64,000 nt of DNA, taken from NCBI GenBank assembly GCA_964576115.1, contig CAZNUA010000007.1:51510-115509 (forward strand). The letters run 5' to 3'. The notes under the pieces were generated by a model. That model was given only the letters and a program-made list of their open reading frames with translations. It searched no databases and was not told the origin of the DNA. The translations under genes and the position numbers were made by a program. Positions 34,764 through 42,518 of this stretch are shown here, in pieces. Within the stretch, counting starts at the first letter, position 1. Each line of letters starts with the position of its first letter. The stretch is from CAYSYY01 sp964576115 [NCBI: uncultured Gemmatimonadota bacterium]. GTDB lineage: Bacteria > Blakebacterota > Blakebacteria > Blakebacterales.

Positions 34764-35795
34764 TCAGAACTCCGGACGCAGGTCCTCGATGAAGGCGGCC
34801 TCGACCCACCAGATGTCGGGGAAGCCGTTGCGCGGCGAGGCGTGCAGCTCGAGCAGACGGGAGAGCGGAGCGCCCGCACAGGCCGTGACCGCATCGTCAT
34901 CCCGGCGATCGGTCATGAAAAAGAAATACCGGCCGTCGGGGGAGACATACGGGGCGTAATCCATCGGGCTGGCGGTGTTGATCTTCTCCCCCATGTTGAC
35001 CGGTTCGCTCCAGCGGTCGTCATCCGAACGAAAAACGACATAGTAATCGGTTCCGCCGTACGAATCCTGCATCCCGGCCACCCCGACGATGAGGTAGCGT
35101 TCGTCGGGATCGATGAAGGCATTGAAGCGGTTGGTACCGCAGTTGACCTGCCCGGGCAGGCGAACCGGCTCCTCGTACTGCCCGTCGACCAGCCGCGAGC
35201 GCCAGATCGCGTTCTCCACTTCGCCGACGAGCCGGCGGGTGAAATACCAGGTGCCGTCGCGGGTCAGAGAGGGGAAGAATTCGTCGTTGGCCGAATTGAC
35301 CGGCGGAGCCAGGCGGTAGGGCTCCCCCCACTCCCTTTCCTGCCGGTCACAGACATAGATGTCCTGGCCCTGCCCGGCAGGATCGTTGGAAACGAAATAG
35401 AAATGCCGACCGTCGGCAGAGATGTGCGGTTCGATGACATAGACACCCGGCCGGACCGAGAACGGCAGCGCCCTCGGTTCGGTCCAGCGCCCCTGCTCGA
35501 GGCGCGATCCCATGATCGCCGTCCAGGTATAGTTGGCACCGATCACACACCAGTAAATTTCATCACCCTCCGGAGTCATGGCGATATCGCGCACGAACAT
35601 GCCGGTCGAGACGATCCCGGGTGCGAAGAGCTCGGGTTCGGCGCCCGGCGGAGTCTGCCCCAGCCAGGGACCGCTCAGAACGGGAAAGCTCTCCCGGGCG
35701 GTGCCGCAGGCGGCAAGGAGAAGGATCGTGACCAGGGGGGTGAGGAACATGAGAACGGAAGCAGGTTTCGAGAGAAAACGGTATCTGCCGGGCAC
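34764..35795 (-). CDS. PD40/TolB-like beta-propeller lipoprotein
   Basis: 343-residue lipoprotein (lipobox LLLAAC) with WD40-like PD40 repeats: IAMTPEGDEIYWC, PHISADGRHFYFVSND, PSLTRDGTWYFTR, FIDPDERYLIVGV and PYVSPDGRYFFFMTDR. These build a TolB-like propeller that usually binds proteins or displays them at the cell surface. GTG at 35795 is preferred because AGGAG lies about ten bases upstream. An in-frame ATG 45 bases later has no ribosome site. The repeats are similar to those of exported proteins abundant in Gemmatimonadota and Bacteroidota. The ligand is unknown. Confidence 0.8.
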   Translation of the reverse strand: MPGRYRFLSKPASVLMFLTPLVTILLLAACGTARESFPVLSGPWLGQTPPGAEPELFAPGIVSTGMFVRDIAMTPEGDEIYWCVIGANYTWTAIMGSRLEQGRWTEPRALPFSVRPGVYVIEPHISADGRHFYFVSNDPAGQGQDIYVCDRQEREWGEPYRLAPPVNSANDEFFPSLTRDGTWYFTRRLVGEVENAIWRSRLVDGQYEEPVRLPGQVNCGTNRFNAFIDPDERYLIVGVAGMQDSYGGTDYYVVFRSDDDRWSEPVNMGEKINTASPMDYAPYVSPDGRYFFFMTDRRDDDAVTACAGAPLSRLLELHASPRNGFPDIWWVEAAFIEDLRPEF

Positions 35796-36024
35796 GGGGA
35801 GGATTCTCCTGTTTGGAGTCAGACGACGGGTATCTCAACACACCGGACGGGCACTTGCAGAGCACGACGCGGCCCGACCGGGGGATGTTGACGTTTCAGG
35901 CACCGATTGTACCGGCCTCGGTATCACTGTCGAGCGGGTGCGGGCCGGAAGCCGGACCGGTGATAACCGCTTTATCGCTAAACGTATACCGGACAGAACA
36001 GTCCTTTCTGCAGGAGGGAAGGTT

Positions 36025-36255
36025 ATGTTCTACTCATATCAGTTCGCTATCCATCTCCTGCTCCTCATCTTCGCTCTGGTCCTCGCCATGAACGGAGCAG
36101 TGATGCTCAGCACCCGGTCCTTCCGCCACCCCCTGGATCGAAAACGGGTCTATGAAGGCACCCCGGCGGTCGTCTTCGGCTCGGTGCTCATCCTCTGTTC
36201 GCTCGGATGCCTGACCGGTTTCGTGATCTTGATCGGGATGATCAATCTGCCCTGA
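36025..36255 (+). CDS. Small two-helix membrane protein
   Basis: 76-residue protein starting at an ATG behind a long purine-rich ribosome site (AGGAGGGAAGG). It has two hydrophobic segments, about residues 7-28 (FAIHLLLLIFALVLAMNGAVML) and 48-73 (AVVFGSVLILCSLGCLTGFVILIGM), separated by a basic loop (RSFRHPLDRKRVYEG). I know no family for it. It lies between two minus-strand propeller genes with no partner in its direction. The strong ribosome site argues that it is real. Confidence 0.65.
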   Translation: MFYSYQFAIHLLLLIFALVLAMNGAVMLSTRSFRHPLDRKRVYEGTPAVVFGSVLILCSLGCLTGFVILIGMINLP

Positions 36256-36297
36256 GTCAGCTACGCCGGATAGTCAGAGCAGGCGGTCGGTACCGGG

Positions 36298-37389
36298 TCA
36301 ATCGATCCGATAGAGAACCGCGACCGGCACGCCCTCGGCGGTAAACCCGCTCGCGACCAGCCAGGGCCCGCGGATATCGTACCGGCTGATCACCCGGTCG
36401 ACCTCGACTTCTCCGAGAAAGGAACCGTCAGGGGCAAAGAGGTCGAACACCGAGCGGTTTTCATCACCCCGCCCGGTCAGAATCCAGAGTCGTTCCGTGT
36501 CATCGAAACGCAGAGCGTCGGCATAGAAATAGTGCTTGAGAGGATCGGTCTCGGGCCGGGTCATCATAGCTTCCCTTCCCCCTTCTCGGGCGATCCGATC
36601 CGCCCCCTGTTCCAGCCTCTCTTCTTCCCTTTCGATCTCTTCGTCGGTCTTGTGCCTGCGCGCGATCTCCCTCTCGATCGTCCGCAGGGGACGTCCTTTC
36701 GAATCGAAGATCCTGATCTCATAGGCGAGGTCTCCATCGCCGATCGCGAGTACGCCCCCCGGTCCCGCGGCGAGCGGGTAGAACATGGCCGGGGAACCAT
36801 CCACTTTCAGCGGCCACTCCTCGACCCTCATGACATCTTCCAGCTCGTTCCCGTCCGTGGTCGGCTTCGAGATGACGGTCGAGAAGGTCCGGAAGTCGAG
36901 ATGGACGTAGTAGAGGGCGATGCCGGTCGGGTCGCCGACCGCACTCCTCAGTGTGGACGAACCGATAGCGGGAATCGGCCGGGTGTCGAGCAGGGATCCA
37001 TCCGGCCCAAAACGCGTCACCCGGTTCAGGCGCATATCCAGAACCGTGAACGAACCGTCGGGGGCAAGCAGCAGAGCGATCGGCAAACGGGTCTCGCCCG
37101 GCCCGGACCCCTCGATCCCGGTCTCGATGAAACAGGTTCCCTCACGGTCGAAGGCCCTGATACGGGGAGCGAGGGCATCCAGGACGAAGATCTCGCCGTC
37201 AGGACCGGCAGTGACCGACTGGATGCGGGAGAAAAGCGCCGGCCCCTCATCAGCCTCGGCCCCGATGATCCTGACCTCCTGCAGTCGGGGAAGTGCCGAT
37301 TGAGCGATGACCTGACCCGACAGTGCCGGCGAGAGACAACACAGCAGGCCCCACACACAACACCCCGAGCAGATGCGAAACGATCTCAT
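36298..37389 (-). CDS. Secreted 6-bladed beta-propeller (NHL-like) protein
   Basis: 363-residue exported protein. The signal sequence is Cys-rich (ICSGCCVWGLLCCLSPALSGQV). NHL/6-bladed propeller repeats are visible as SVTAGPDGEIFVLDALAPRIRAFDREG, LLAPDGSFTVLDMRLNRVTRFGPDG and LRFDDTERLWILTGRG. An unusual charged insert (RRHKTDEEIEREEERLEQGADR), probably a helix, projects between late blades. The ATG at 37389 follows AAGGA. The protein is organised like the one at 41151, which has a similar charged helix at the same stage, so they are likely distant paralogues. Function is unknown; such propellers often bind carbohydrates or proteins. Confidence 0.75.
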   Translation of the reverse strand: MRSFRICSGCCVWGLLCCLSPALSGQVIAQSALPRLQEVRIIGAEADEGPALFSRIQSVTAGPDGEIFVLDALAPRIRAFDREGTCFIETGIEGSGPGETRLPIALLLAPDGSFTVLDMRLNRVTRFGPDGSLLDTRPIPAIGSSTLRSAVGDPTGIALYYVHLDFRTFSTVISKPTTDGNELEDVMRVEEWPLKVDGSPAMFYPLAAGPGGVLAIGDGDLAYEIRIFDSKGRPLRTIEREIARRHKTDEEIEREEERLEQGADRIAREGGREAMMTRPETDPLKHYFYADALRFDDTERLWILTGRGDENRSVFDLFAPDGSFLGEVEVDRVISRYDIRGPWLVASGFTAEGVPVAVLYRID

Positions 37390-37439
37390 CTGAAGATGTC
37401 CTTTCCGTCCCGGGCCGGGCGGCATTCTCTGTTATGGAG

Positions 37440-39374
37440 TTACTTTTCCTTGTTGCTGTTCCGGATCTCTTCCGCGACCCGTCGGGCCGCCTGCCTGACA
37501 TCGGTGTCAGTATCTTCACGACCGACCAGATCGCAGAGATATAGCGCATTCGGGGTGCCGAGCATCCCCAGAGCTTCGACGGCCGCGATCCGGGCGTAGG
37601 GGTGAGGATCCTTGCGGGCGGTTGCATTCAACGCGCTCTGAACATCCTTGACCGGTTCGCCGATTGCACCCAGAGCGTGCGCGGCCACGGCCCGGATCTT
37701 GACGAACTCGTCCCCGATGAGAATCAGGTTCGCCTCGATGAGCGCTTTATCGGGCAGCGAGGCGACGGCCTCGGCCCCGGCCATGCGGAACTCGTCCTCG
37801 GGTTCGCCGGCAAGGGTCTGCGCGATCCGCCGGCCCAGATCCATCCGGGTCTCGTCCCCGGCCTGCGAGAGCGCCTTCATGACCGCGAACCAGCCGCCCT
37901 TCCACCCCACCCGGTCGAGTTCGGCCCGGAAAGCATCACGGAGAACGGTTTGAGGACCGGCGTAGCATTCCACGAGCCACTCGACCGCCTCGGCGAGCAC
38001 AGCCGGAACATGATCTTCGAGAACGACTGTGAAGAGCAGCGGCACTGTCCCGGCTTCGGCTCTTCGGCCCAGGGCCCGGACGGCTTCGTGTCTCACGGTC
38101 GGCTCGGGATCGGTAACCAGCCGGGCCAGGATCTCCCGGGACCGGCGGGATCGATCGGCGGCCATCGCCCGGGCTGCGGCCGCTCTGACGGCGGGATCGG
38201 GGGACCGGGCATCGCTCAGGTCATCGGCGAGGCCGGCCTCGAGCTCCGGTGATCTGCCGAGTTGAGCGGTGTATTGCTGGAGCGCGGAAGGGTCCGATTT
38301 CCAGGGTACGATCAGACCCAGGGGAAGGCTCAGGCAGGCACAGGCGACGATGACCGCCGGCGTGGCAAGGCGCCCCGGTTCACTGCGGCGGCGGTCCGGA
38401 TCCAGAATGAAAAGCAACCTGTCCTTCAGACTGCCTCCCTGAGAGAGCGCGGCCCCGGCCTGGAGCGGGTTGCGGAGCACTCCGGGGGTACCGGCCAGGG
38501 CGAGCAGCTGGCCGGCGTACTCCGAGGGTCGCGAGCCGTCGGCCAGCACAGCGTCGTCACAGGTACGTTCCCGTTCGATCCGCAACCGGCCGGCTGCGAA
38601 CCAGACAGCGGGATTGAACCAGAAGAGGGTGAGGACCACCTGACTCAGCGTTTCGAACAGCGCGTCCCGGCGCCTGATGTGCGTCAGCTCGTGTACCAGC
38701 ACGCAGCGCAGGGCTCCCTTATCCCACTCCCCGGCCCCGGCCGGTAAAACGATCTGCGGACGGCGCACTCCGCGGGTGAAGGCGACCGGCGCCCTAGCCG
38801 AAAGCCCGATCTCGACCGGCCCTGTGATCCCGATCCGATGCGCGGTACGCGCGAGCAGACCGGTTATCTCAGCCCGGGTGCAGGCTCGGCACGACGTGCA
38901 CAGGCGGGCAAGCATCCAGCGCCCGGCGGCATAGCGCAGAGCGAGGAGCGAAAGACCGGCGACCCAGAGCAGAGCGGCCCAGGTGACCCAGGGCAGACGA
39001 GGAAGGACGAGACGATCCTTCCGGTTCGCGTCAGGGTAATCGGCTGCTGGAGTGATGGTTTCGTCCAGAGCCGGCGGATCGACAGTACGAGCAGCAGGCA
39101 GCACCGTCGCCCCCGCCGGGGTTGCGTCCCCGGCGGTGATGAAATCGGGCAGCAGGGGCACCTTGAGGGAGGGTCCCGCCAGCGCGAGCAACGGCAGGAT
39201 GAGCAGAGCAGTGATGACCGCGTTCCACACCAGACTGCGCACGGCGGCAGCGGCCCGGCGCAGGAGTAGTGTCACACCAACCGCACAGATGACGAGCAGA
39301 CTCCCCTTGAGGGCGAGATCGAACAGACAGAGCGTCAGGGGAGCGGTAATGTCGGAGTCGAGCAGATCCACCAC
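37440..39374 (-). CDS. BlaR1-like M56 metalloprotease with HEAT-repeat C-terminus
   Basis: 644-residue membrane protein. Helices at about 17-38, 47-67, 128-148 and 338-357 frame an M56 zinc protease domain with HELTH at 228-232 and a downstream Glu in RLRIERERTCDDAVL. In BlaR1/MecR1 this protease cleaves the BlaI-type repressor after signal binding. Here the extracellular part (375-640) is not a penicillin-binding domain but a chain of HEAT-like helical repeats (VRAAAARAMAADRSRRSREILARLV, VRHEAVRALGRRAEAGTVPLL and others), so the inducer is unlikely to be a beta-lactam. GTG at 39374 shares one base with the BlaI stop. The gene is 50 bp upstream of the propeller gene on the same strand. Confidence 0.85.
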   Translation of the reverse strand: MVDLLDSDITAPLTLCLFDLALKGSLLVICAVGVTLLLRRAAAAVRSLVWNAVITALLILPLLALAGPSLKVPLLPDFITAGDATPAGATVLPAARTVDPPALDETITPAADYPDANRKDRLVLPRLPWVTWAALLWVAGLSLLALRYAAGRWMLARLCTSCRACTRAEITGLLARTAHRIGITGPVEIGLSARAPVAFTRGVRRPQIVLPAGAGEWDKGALRCVLVHELTHIRRRDALFETLSQVVLTLFWFNPAVWFAAGRLRIERERTCDDAVLADGSRPSEYAGQLLALAGTPGVLRNPLQAGAALSQGGSLKDRLLFILDPDRRRSEPGRLATPAVIVACACLSLPLGLIVPWKSDPSALQQYTAQLGRSPELEAGLADDLSDARSPDPAVRAAAARAMAADRSRRSREILARLVTDPEPTVRHEAVRALGRRAEAGTVPLLFTVVLEDHVPAVLAEAVEWLVECYAGPQTVLRDAFRAELDRVGWKGGWFAVMKALSQAGDETRMDLGRRIAQTLAGEPEDEFRMAGAEAVASLPDKALIEANLILIGDEFVKIRAVAAHALGAIGEPVKDVQSALNATARKDPHPYARIAAVEALGMLGTPNALYLCDLVGREDTDTDVRQAARRVAEEIRNSNKEK

Positions 39375-39766
39375 TAACGGCCCCGGCGGCGCTCGTCGTC
39401 GATCAGGCGCGCTATCTCTTCACGCTCGTCCTCGCTCAGGTCGCTCTTCGATCGGTCGAGCAGGGCCACTACCGCCCGGGAGGCCGAGCCCATGAAGAAA
39501 GTCTCGAGCAGGTGATCGAGAGCCCGCGAACGCGCTTTCTCCTCGGGGATGACCGGGGAGTAGACAAAGCGCTTGCCCTTCCGGACGTGAGTGAGCAGGC
39601 CCCGGGTTTCGATCTTCTTCAGGAGCGTACGCACGGTCGCATTGGTGGGGGCATCGGGCAGGTGCTCCTCGACCTCGACCGCGGAAGCTTGACCGAGCCG
39701 GTAGATGATCTCGAGGATCTGCCGCTCCCGCCGGGGCAGGTCGGCGAAGGGTTCCCGGTTCGTCAT
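39374..39766 (-). CDS. BlaI/MecI-family transcriptional repressor
   Basis: 130-residue winged-helix repressor. LPRRERQILEIIYRLGQASAVEVEEHL (about residues 10-36) and TNATVRTLLKKIETRGLLTHVRKGKRFVYSP are the DNA-binding domain signatures. The C-terminal helices (ALDHLLETFFMGSASRAVVALLD) dimerise. In the family, cleavage by the paired M56 protease between the two domains inactivates it. The ATG at 39766 is preceded by GGGGAG. An in-frame start 16 codons upstream would overlap the operator and is less likely. The gene abuts the BlaR1-like gene and has a perfect palindrome 47 bp upstream. Confidence 0.92.
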   Translation of the reverse strand: MTNREPFADLPRRERQILEIIYRLGQASAVEVEEHLPDAPTNATVRTLLKKIETRGLLTHVRKGKRFVYSPVIPEEKARSRALDHLLETFFMGSASRAVVALLDRSKSDLSEDEREEIARLIDDERRRGR

Positions 39767-39812
39767 CTTGTCTCCCCTGAGTGAAAGGGATCGATATCGG
39801 GCGCATCCCGAC

Positions 39813-39834
39813 ATATGTGAATTCCTTCACATAT
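39813..39834. promoter_or_regulatory. Palindromic operator for the BlaI-type repressor
   Basis: ATATGTGAA, TTCC, TTCACATAT: a perfect inverted repeat with 9-bp arms, 47-68 bp upstream of the repressor start. It is AT-rich and overlaps TATATA, so it probably covers the promoter. The size and spacing fit a dimeric BlaI-type repressor controlling its own operon. Confidence 0.65.
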
Positions 39835-39870
39835 ATACACGGTTCATTCATCGAACAGTTGCACCCGAAT

Positions 39871-40926
39871 TCACCGTCCGTCGACCGGGATCCGACCACC
39901 CGCTCGTTCAATGGTGAATACCTTGAATGTCAGCAGGACCGTATAGAGATACTCTCCCGTCCAGTGCATGGCGTGGACCGGTTCCCGCATCCCGCCCACG
40001 AACCGCGGGGTGCGGGGATCGGCGATATCGACCGCCACGATCTCGTCGTCTCCGTGGCAGAAGAGGAGCAGATTGTCGGCCGCCGTCAGTTTGTGGATCT
40101 GGCCGGACCAGTCGTCGTAGCCCCCGAGGCTGGACAGGTACCGCGGGGTAAGAGGATCGGTCACATCATAGAAGTCCATCGCCGTCCGGGTGCCGACGAT
40201 GAGCAGATTGTTGAAGACCAGACTTTCGCACAGCCGGTTGCGCAGCTCCGGAGGCCGGGAAGGATCATCGTGCGCTCCGGTCCCCGGTACCGTCATCACC
40301 CGGACCGGTGCGGCCGGATCGGAGATATCGAGCACTTCCAGGCCACCATGCAGGTGGGCCAGATACGCTGCCTCATTATTGAGAAGGACCTGGACGTACC
40401 CGCCGTCGGTCCGCCCGGAGTACCGACCGAGCAGACTCGGTCGGATCGGATCGCGGATATCGAGCACCTCCAGACCGCGGTCATAGATGACCGTAAAGAG
40501 CAGGGTGCCGCGGGCGGCCAGGCCGGCACACCGGTTCCCCCGTCCGTATACCTCCACTACCTCGGCTTCACCGGTACGGCCGATGTCCAAGATCTGAAGC
40601 CCTCCGGACTGGAGGTAGAGATGATCCCCTATCCGGGCTATCTCGAAGGCATTCCCTCCGAGGGAGAGAGCCTCGCGCAGGACCGGACGGTGTGGATCGG
40701 AGAGATCGACGATATCGAGACCTTCCATCGTGCTGATGAAGGCCTGGTGGTCATCAACGACCATGAAGTTGCCGAAATGCAGATCGCACTCGCCGATACA
40801 GGTCAGGATGTCGCTCCCTTGAGCCGATACCACCCCCGGGGTACACCCGCAGACCGGCAGGGTGACAAAGGCGAAGCAGACGCTGCGGATGACAGGGATG
40901 AAGCGGGCCGGAACGGTTCTGGACAT
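39871..40926 (-). CDS. LVIVD-repeat beta-propeller lipoprotein
   Basis: 351-residue exported protein, likely a lipoprotein (VTLPVCGC). It is built from LVIVD-type repeats: EGLDIVDLSDPHRPVLREAL, GGLQILDIGRTGEAEVVEVYG, RGLEVLDIRDPIRPSLLGRYSG, GGLEVLDISDPAAPVRVMTVPG, TAMDFYDVTDPLTPRYLSSLGG and DEIVAVDIADPRTPRFVGGM. Each unit pairs a DI-DP turn with a following strand, so a seven-blade propeller is likely. The ATG at 40926 follows AAAGGAG. It is divergent from the propeller gene at 41151. These proteins are surface or periplasmic and their ligands are unknown. Confidence 0.85.
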   Translation of the reverse strand: MSRTVPARFIPVIRSVCFAFVTLPVCGCTPGVVSAQGSDILTCIGECDLHFGNFMVVDDHQAFISTMEGLDIVDLSDPHRPVLREALSLGGNAFEIARIGDHLYLQSGGLQILDIGRTGEAEVVEVYGRGNRCAGLAARGTLLFTVIYDRGLEVLDIRDPIRPSLLGRYSGRTDGGYVQVLLNNEAAYLAHLHGGLEVLDISDPAAPVRVMTVPGTGAHDDPSRPPELRNRLCESLVFNNLLIVGTRTAMDFYDVTDPLTPRYLSSLGGYDDWSGQIHKLTAADNLLLFCHGDDEIVAVDIADPRTPRFVGGMREPVHAMHWTGEYLYTVLLTFKVFTIERAGGRIPVDGR

Positions 40927-41050
40927 GCTACAACTCCTTTAATGTTACTTTTATCACATATTATCTCTACGGGTCCACCCCGAAAGAAGATTCCCGGATC
41001 GTCATCGTATTTCCGATTGAAGTCCGGAGGGATCGGTCATCGACTCTCAC

Positions 41051-41059
41051 TGCTATACT
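41051..41059 (+). promoter_or_regulatory. Extended -10 promoter for the 41151 propeller gene
   Basis: TGC followed by TATACT is a good extended -10 element, about 92 bp upstream of the ATG at 41151 in the 224-bp divergent region. No clear -35 is present. The rest of the region holds an AT-rich patch (40943-40966) next to the LVIVD gene, where its promoter is expected. Confidence 0.35.
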
Positions 41060-41150
41060 CGGCCGCACTAAACACCGGGAAATGTTGTTCGCTCCCTGGG
41101 ATATACAGGCCCGCAAACAGCACCGCCCATATCCCCATGGAGGCCGACAG

Positions 41151-42407
41151 ATGAGGTGTGCCCCATCTATCGCCAGGTTGTTGCTTGGCACCATACTCTT
41201 CCCCGTCTGCTGCTCTCCGGTAGGCCTCCAGGCCCAGCACTTCAGGGTCGTGACCGAGGGGGAGACACAGATTGCGTTCAATACCGGAGGTTCCCGCTAT
41301 CCCGGTGATCTTTTTCGGCTCGAGATCGAGAGAAGCCTCGTTCAGGATACGGATCGGGAAGAATCACTTCTCTTCGGCCCGAGAAATTTCGTCGTCGATG
41401 ATGACGGCTACGCCTATGTCGCCGACTCTCGCAACCATCGCCTGGCCCTTTTCGATCCCGCCGACGGATACCTGCGTTCGTACGGGAGCGAGGGCGACGG
41501 GCCGGGAGCCTTCCGGGAACTCTCCATCCAGGCTTTCCATGAGGGTGTTCTCCACCTGCACGATCGCAGCCTGAACCGAACGACCCTGATGAACACCGAC
41601 GGTTCACTCGTGGACCTGCTGACCACTCCCCCGATGGGACGGATCACGGCCTACCGCTATCTGCGTCCGGGCGGGGGAGTCATCGTTCTCACCTCGCAGG
41701 AAGATATGCGCGAAGGACACCGCTGGGGAACCGTCAGGGCCGCCCTCTTCGACGCCGCAGGCGATACGATCACGGTCCTGTCCTGCCCTTCGGCAGATAT
41801 CGGCACGTACGTGGAGTTTTATCATCCGGACGGTTCATTCCGTAGCCGGGCAAACCAGTACACCCGGTATGCCGGATTCCCCCAGGCGGGTTATCATCCG
41901 AAAACCGGCATCGTCCTGGTGAACGGTCAGGTGCCCGAATTCGATATCTACCGGACCGACGGCACTCTCGACCGTCATGTTGTCCTGGATCTGGCGCCCG
42001 AACGCATTCCCCGATCAGAGATTCGTCTCGAACGGGCGGACCATGAAGAGCGGATCAGGGAGAGCACGGGCATGCAGCGGGAAATGGCCGAAGCTTCCCG
42101 CGATGCGCGCGAGTGGCGGAGGACCCGGGCTTTCTGGGAGGGTCTGCTCTTCGACGATCACGGGAATATCTGGTTGCAGGTCGTTGAGGGCCGCCTCACC
42201 AACATCGAGAACGACTCCCGCCGGCTCTTCGATGTCATCTCTCCCAGAGGTGAGCACCTGGGCCGGACACGGCTGCCGGGACGATATACTGACCTGACAA
42301 TCTGCCACGGATATGTGTGTGCCATCGAGCGTAACAGCGAGACCGGCGAGCCGGTTCCCACCCTGTACCGGCTCATCCCCCAGGCGGAGGGTTTCATCTA
42401 TCCGTGA
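41151..42407 (+). CDS. Secreted 6-bladed beta-propeller (NHL-like) protein
   Basis: 418-residue exported protein: signal sequence LLLGTILFPVCCSPVGLQAQ, then propeller repeats (FVVDDDGYAYVADSRNHRLALFDPADG, FYHPDGSFRSRANQYTRYAG, LLFDDHGNIWLQVVEG). A charged helix insert (RADHEERIRESTGMQREMAEASRDAREW) precedes the last blades, as in the protein at 36298. The ATG at 41151 has GGAGG eight bases upstream. The next gene, xylulokinase, starts 111 bp downstream on the same strand. I infer no direct metabolic link. Confidence 0.75.
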   Translation: MRCAPSIARLLLGTILFPVCCSPVGLQAQHFRVVTEGETQIAFNTGGSRYPGDLFRLEIERSLVQDTDREESLLFGPRNFVVDDDGYAYVADSRNHRLALFDPADGYLRSYGSEGDGPGAFRELSIQAFHEGVLHLHDRSLNRTTLMNTDGSLVDLLTTPPMGRITAYRYLRPGGGVIVLTSQEDMREGHRWGTVRAALFDAAGDTITVLSCPSADIGTYVEFYHPDGSFRSRANQYTRYAGFPQAGYHPKTGIVLVNGQVPEFDIYRTDGTLDRHVVLDLAPERIPRSEIRLERADHEERIRESTGMQREMAEASRDAREWRRTRAFWEGLLFDDHGNIWLQVVEGRLTNIENDSRRLFDVISPRGEHLGRTRLPGRYTDLTICHGYVCAIERNSETGEPVPTLYRLIPQAEGFIYP

Positions 42408-42518
42408 CAGGCCTTGATCGGAGCCCTCGAGCTTCGATCGGGAGAACGGCATTCCTGTCCGAACCTGCTGGTAGTCTTCAATTGGAGGGGTGTCGGCAAC
42501 GGCAGGATGGTGAGGGCG

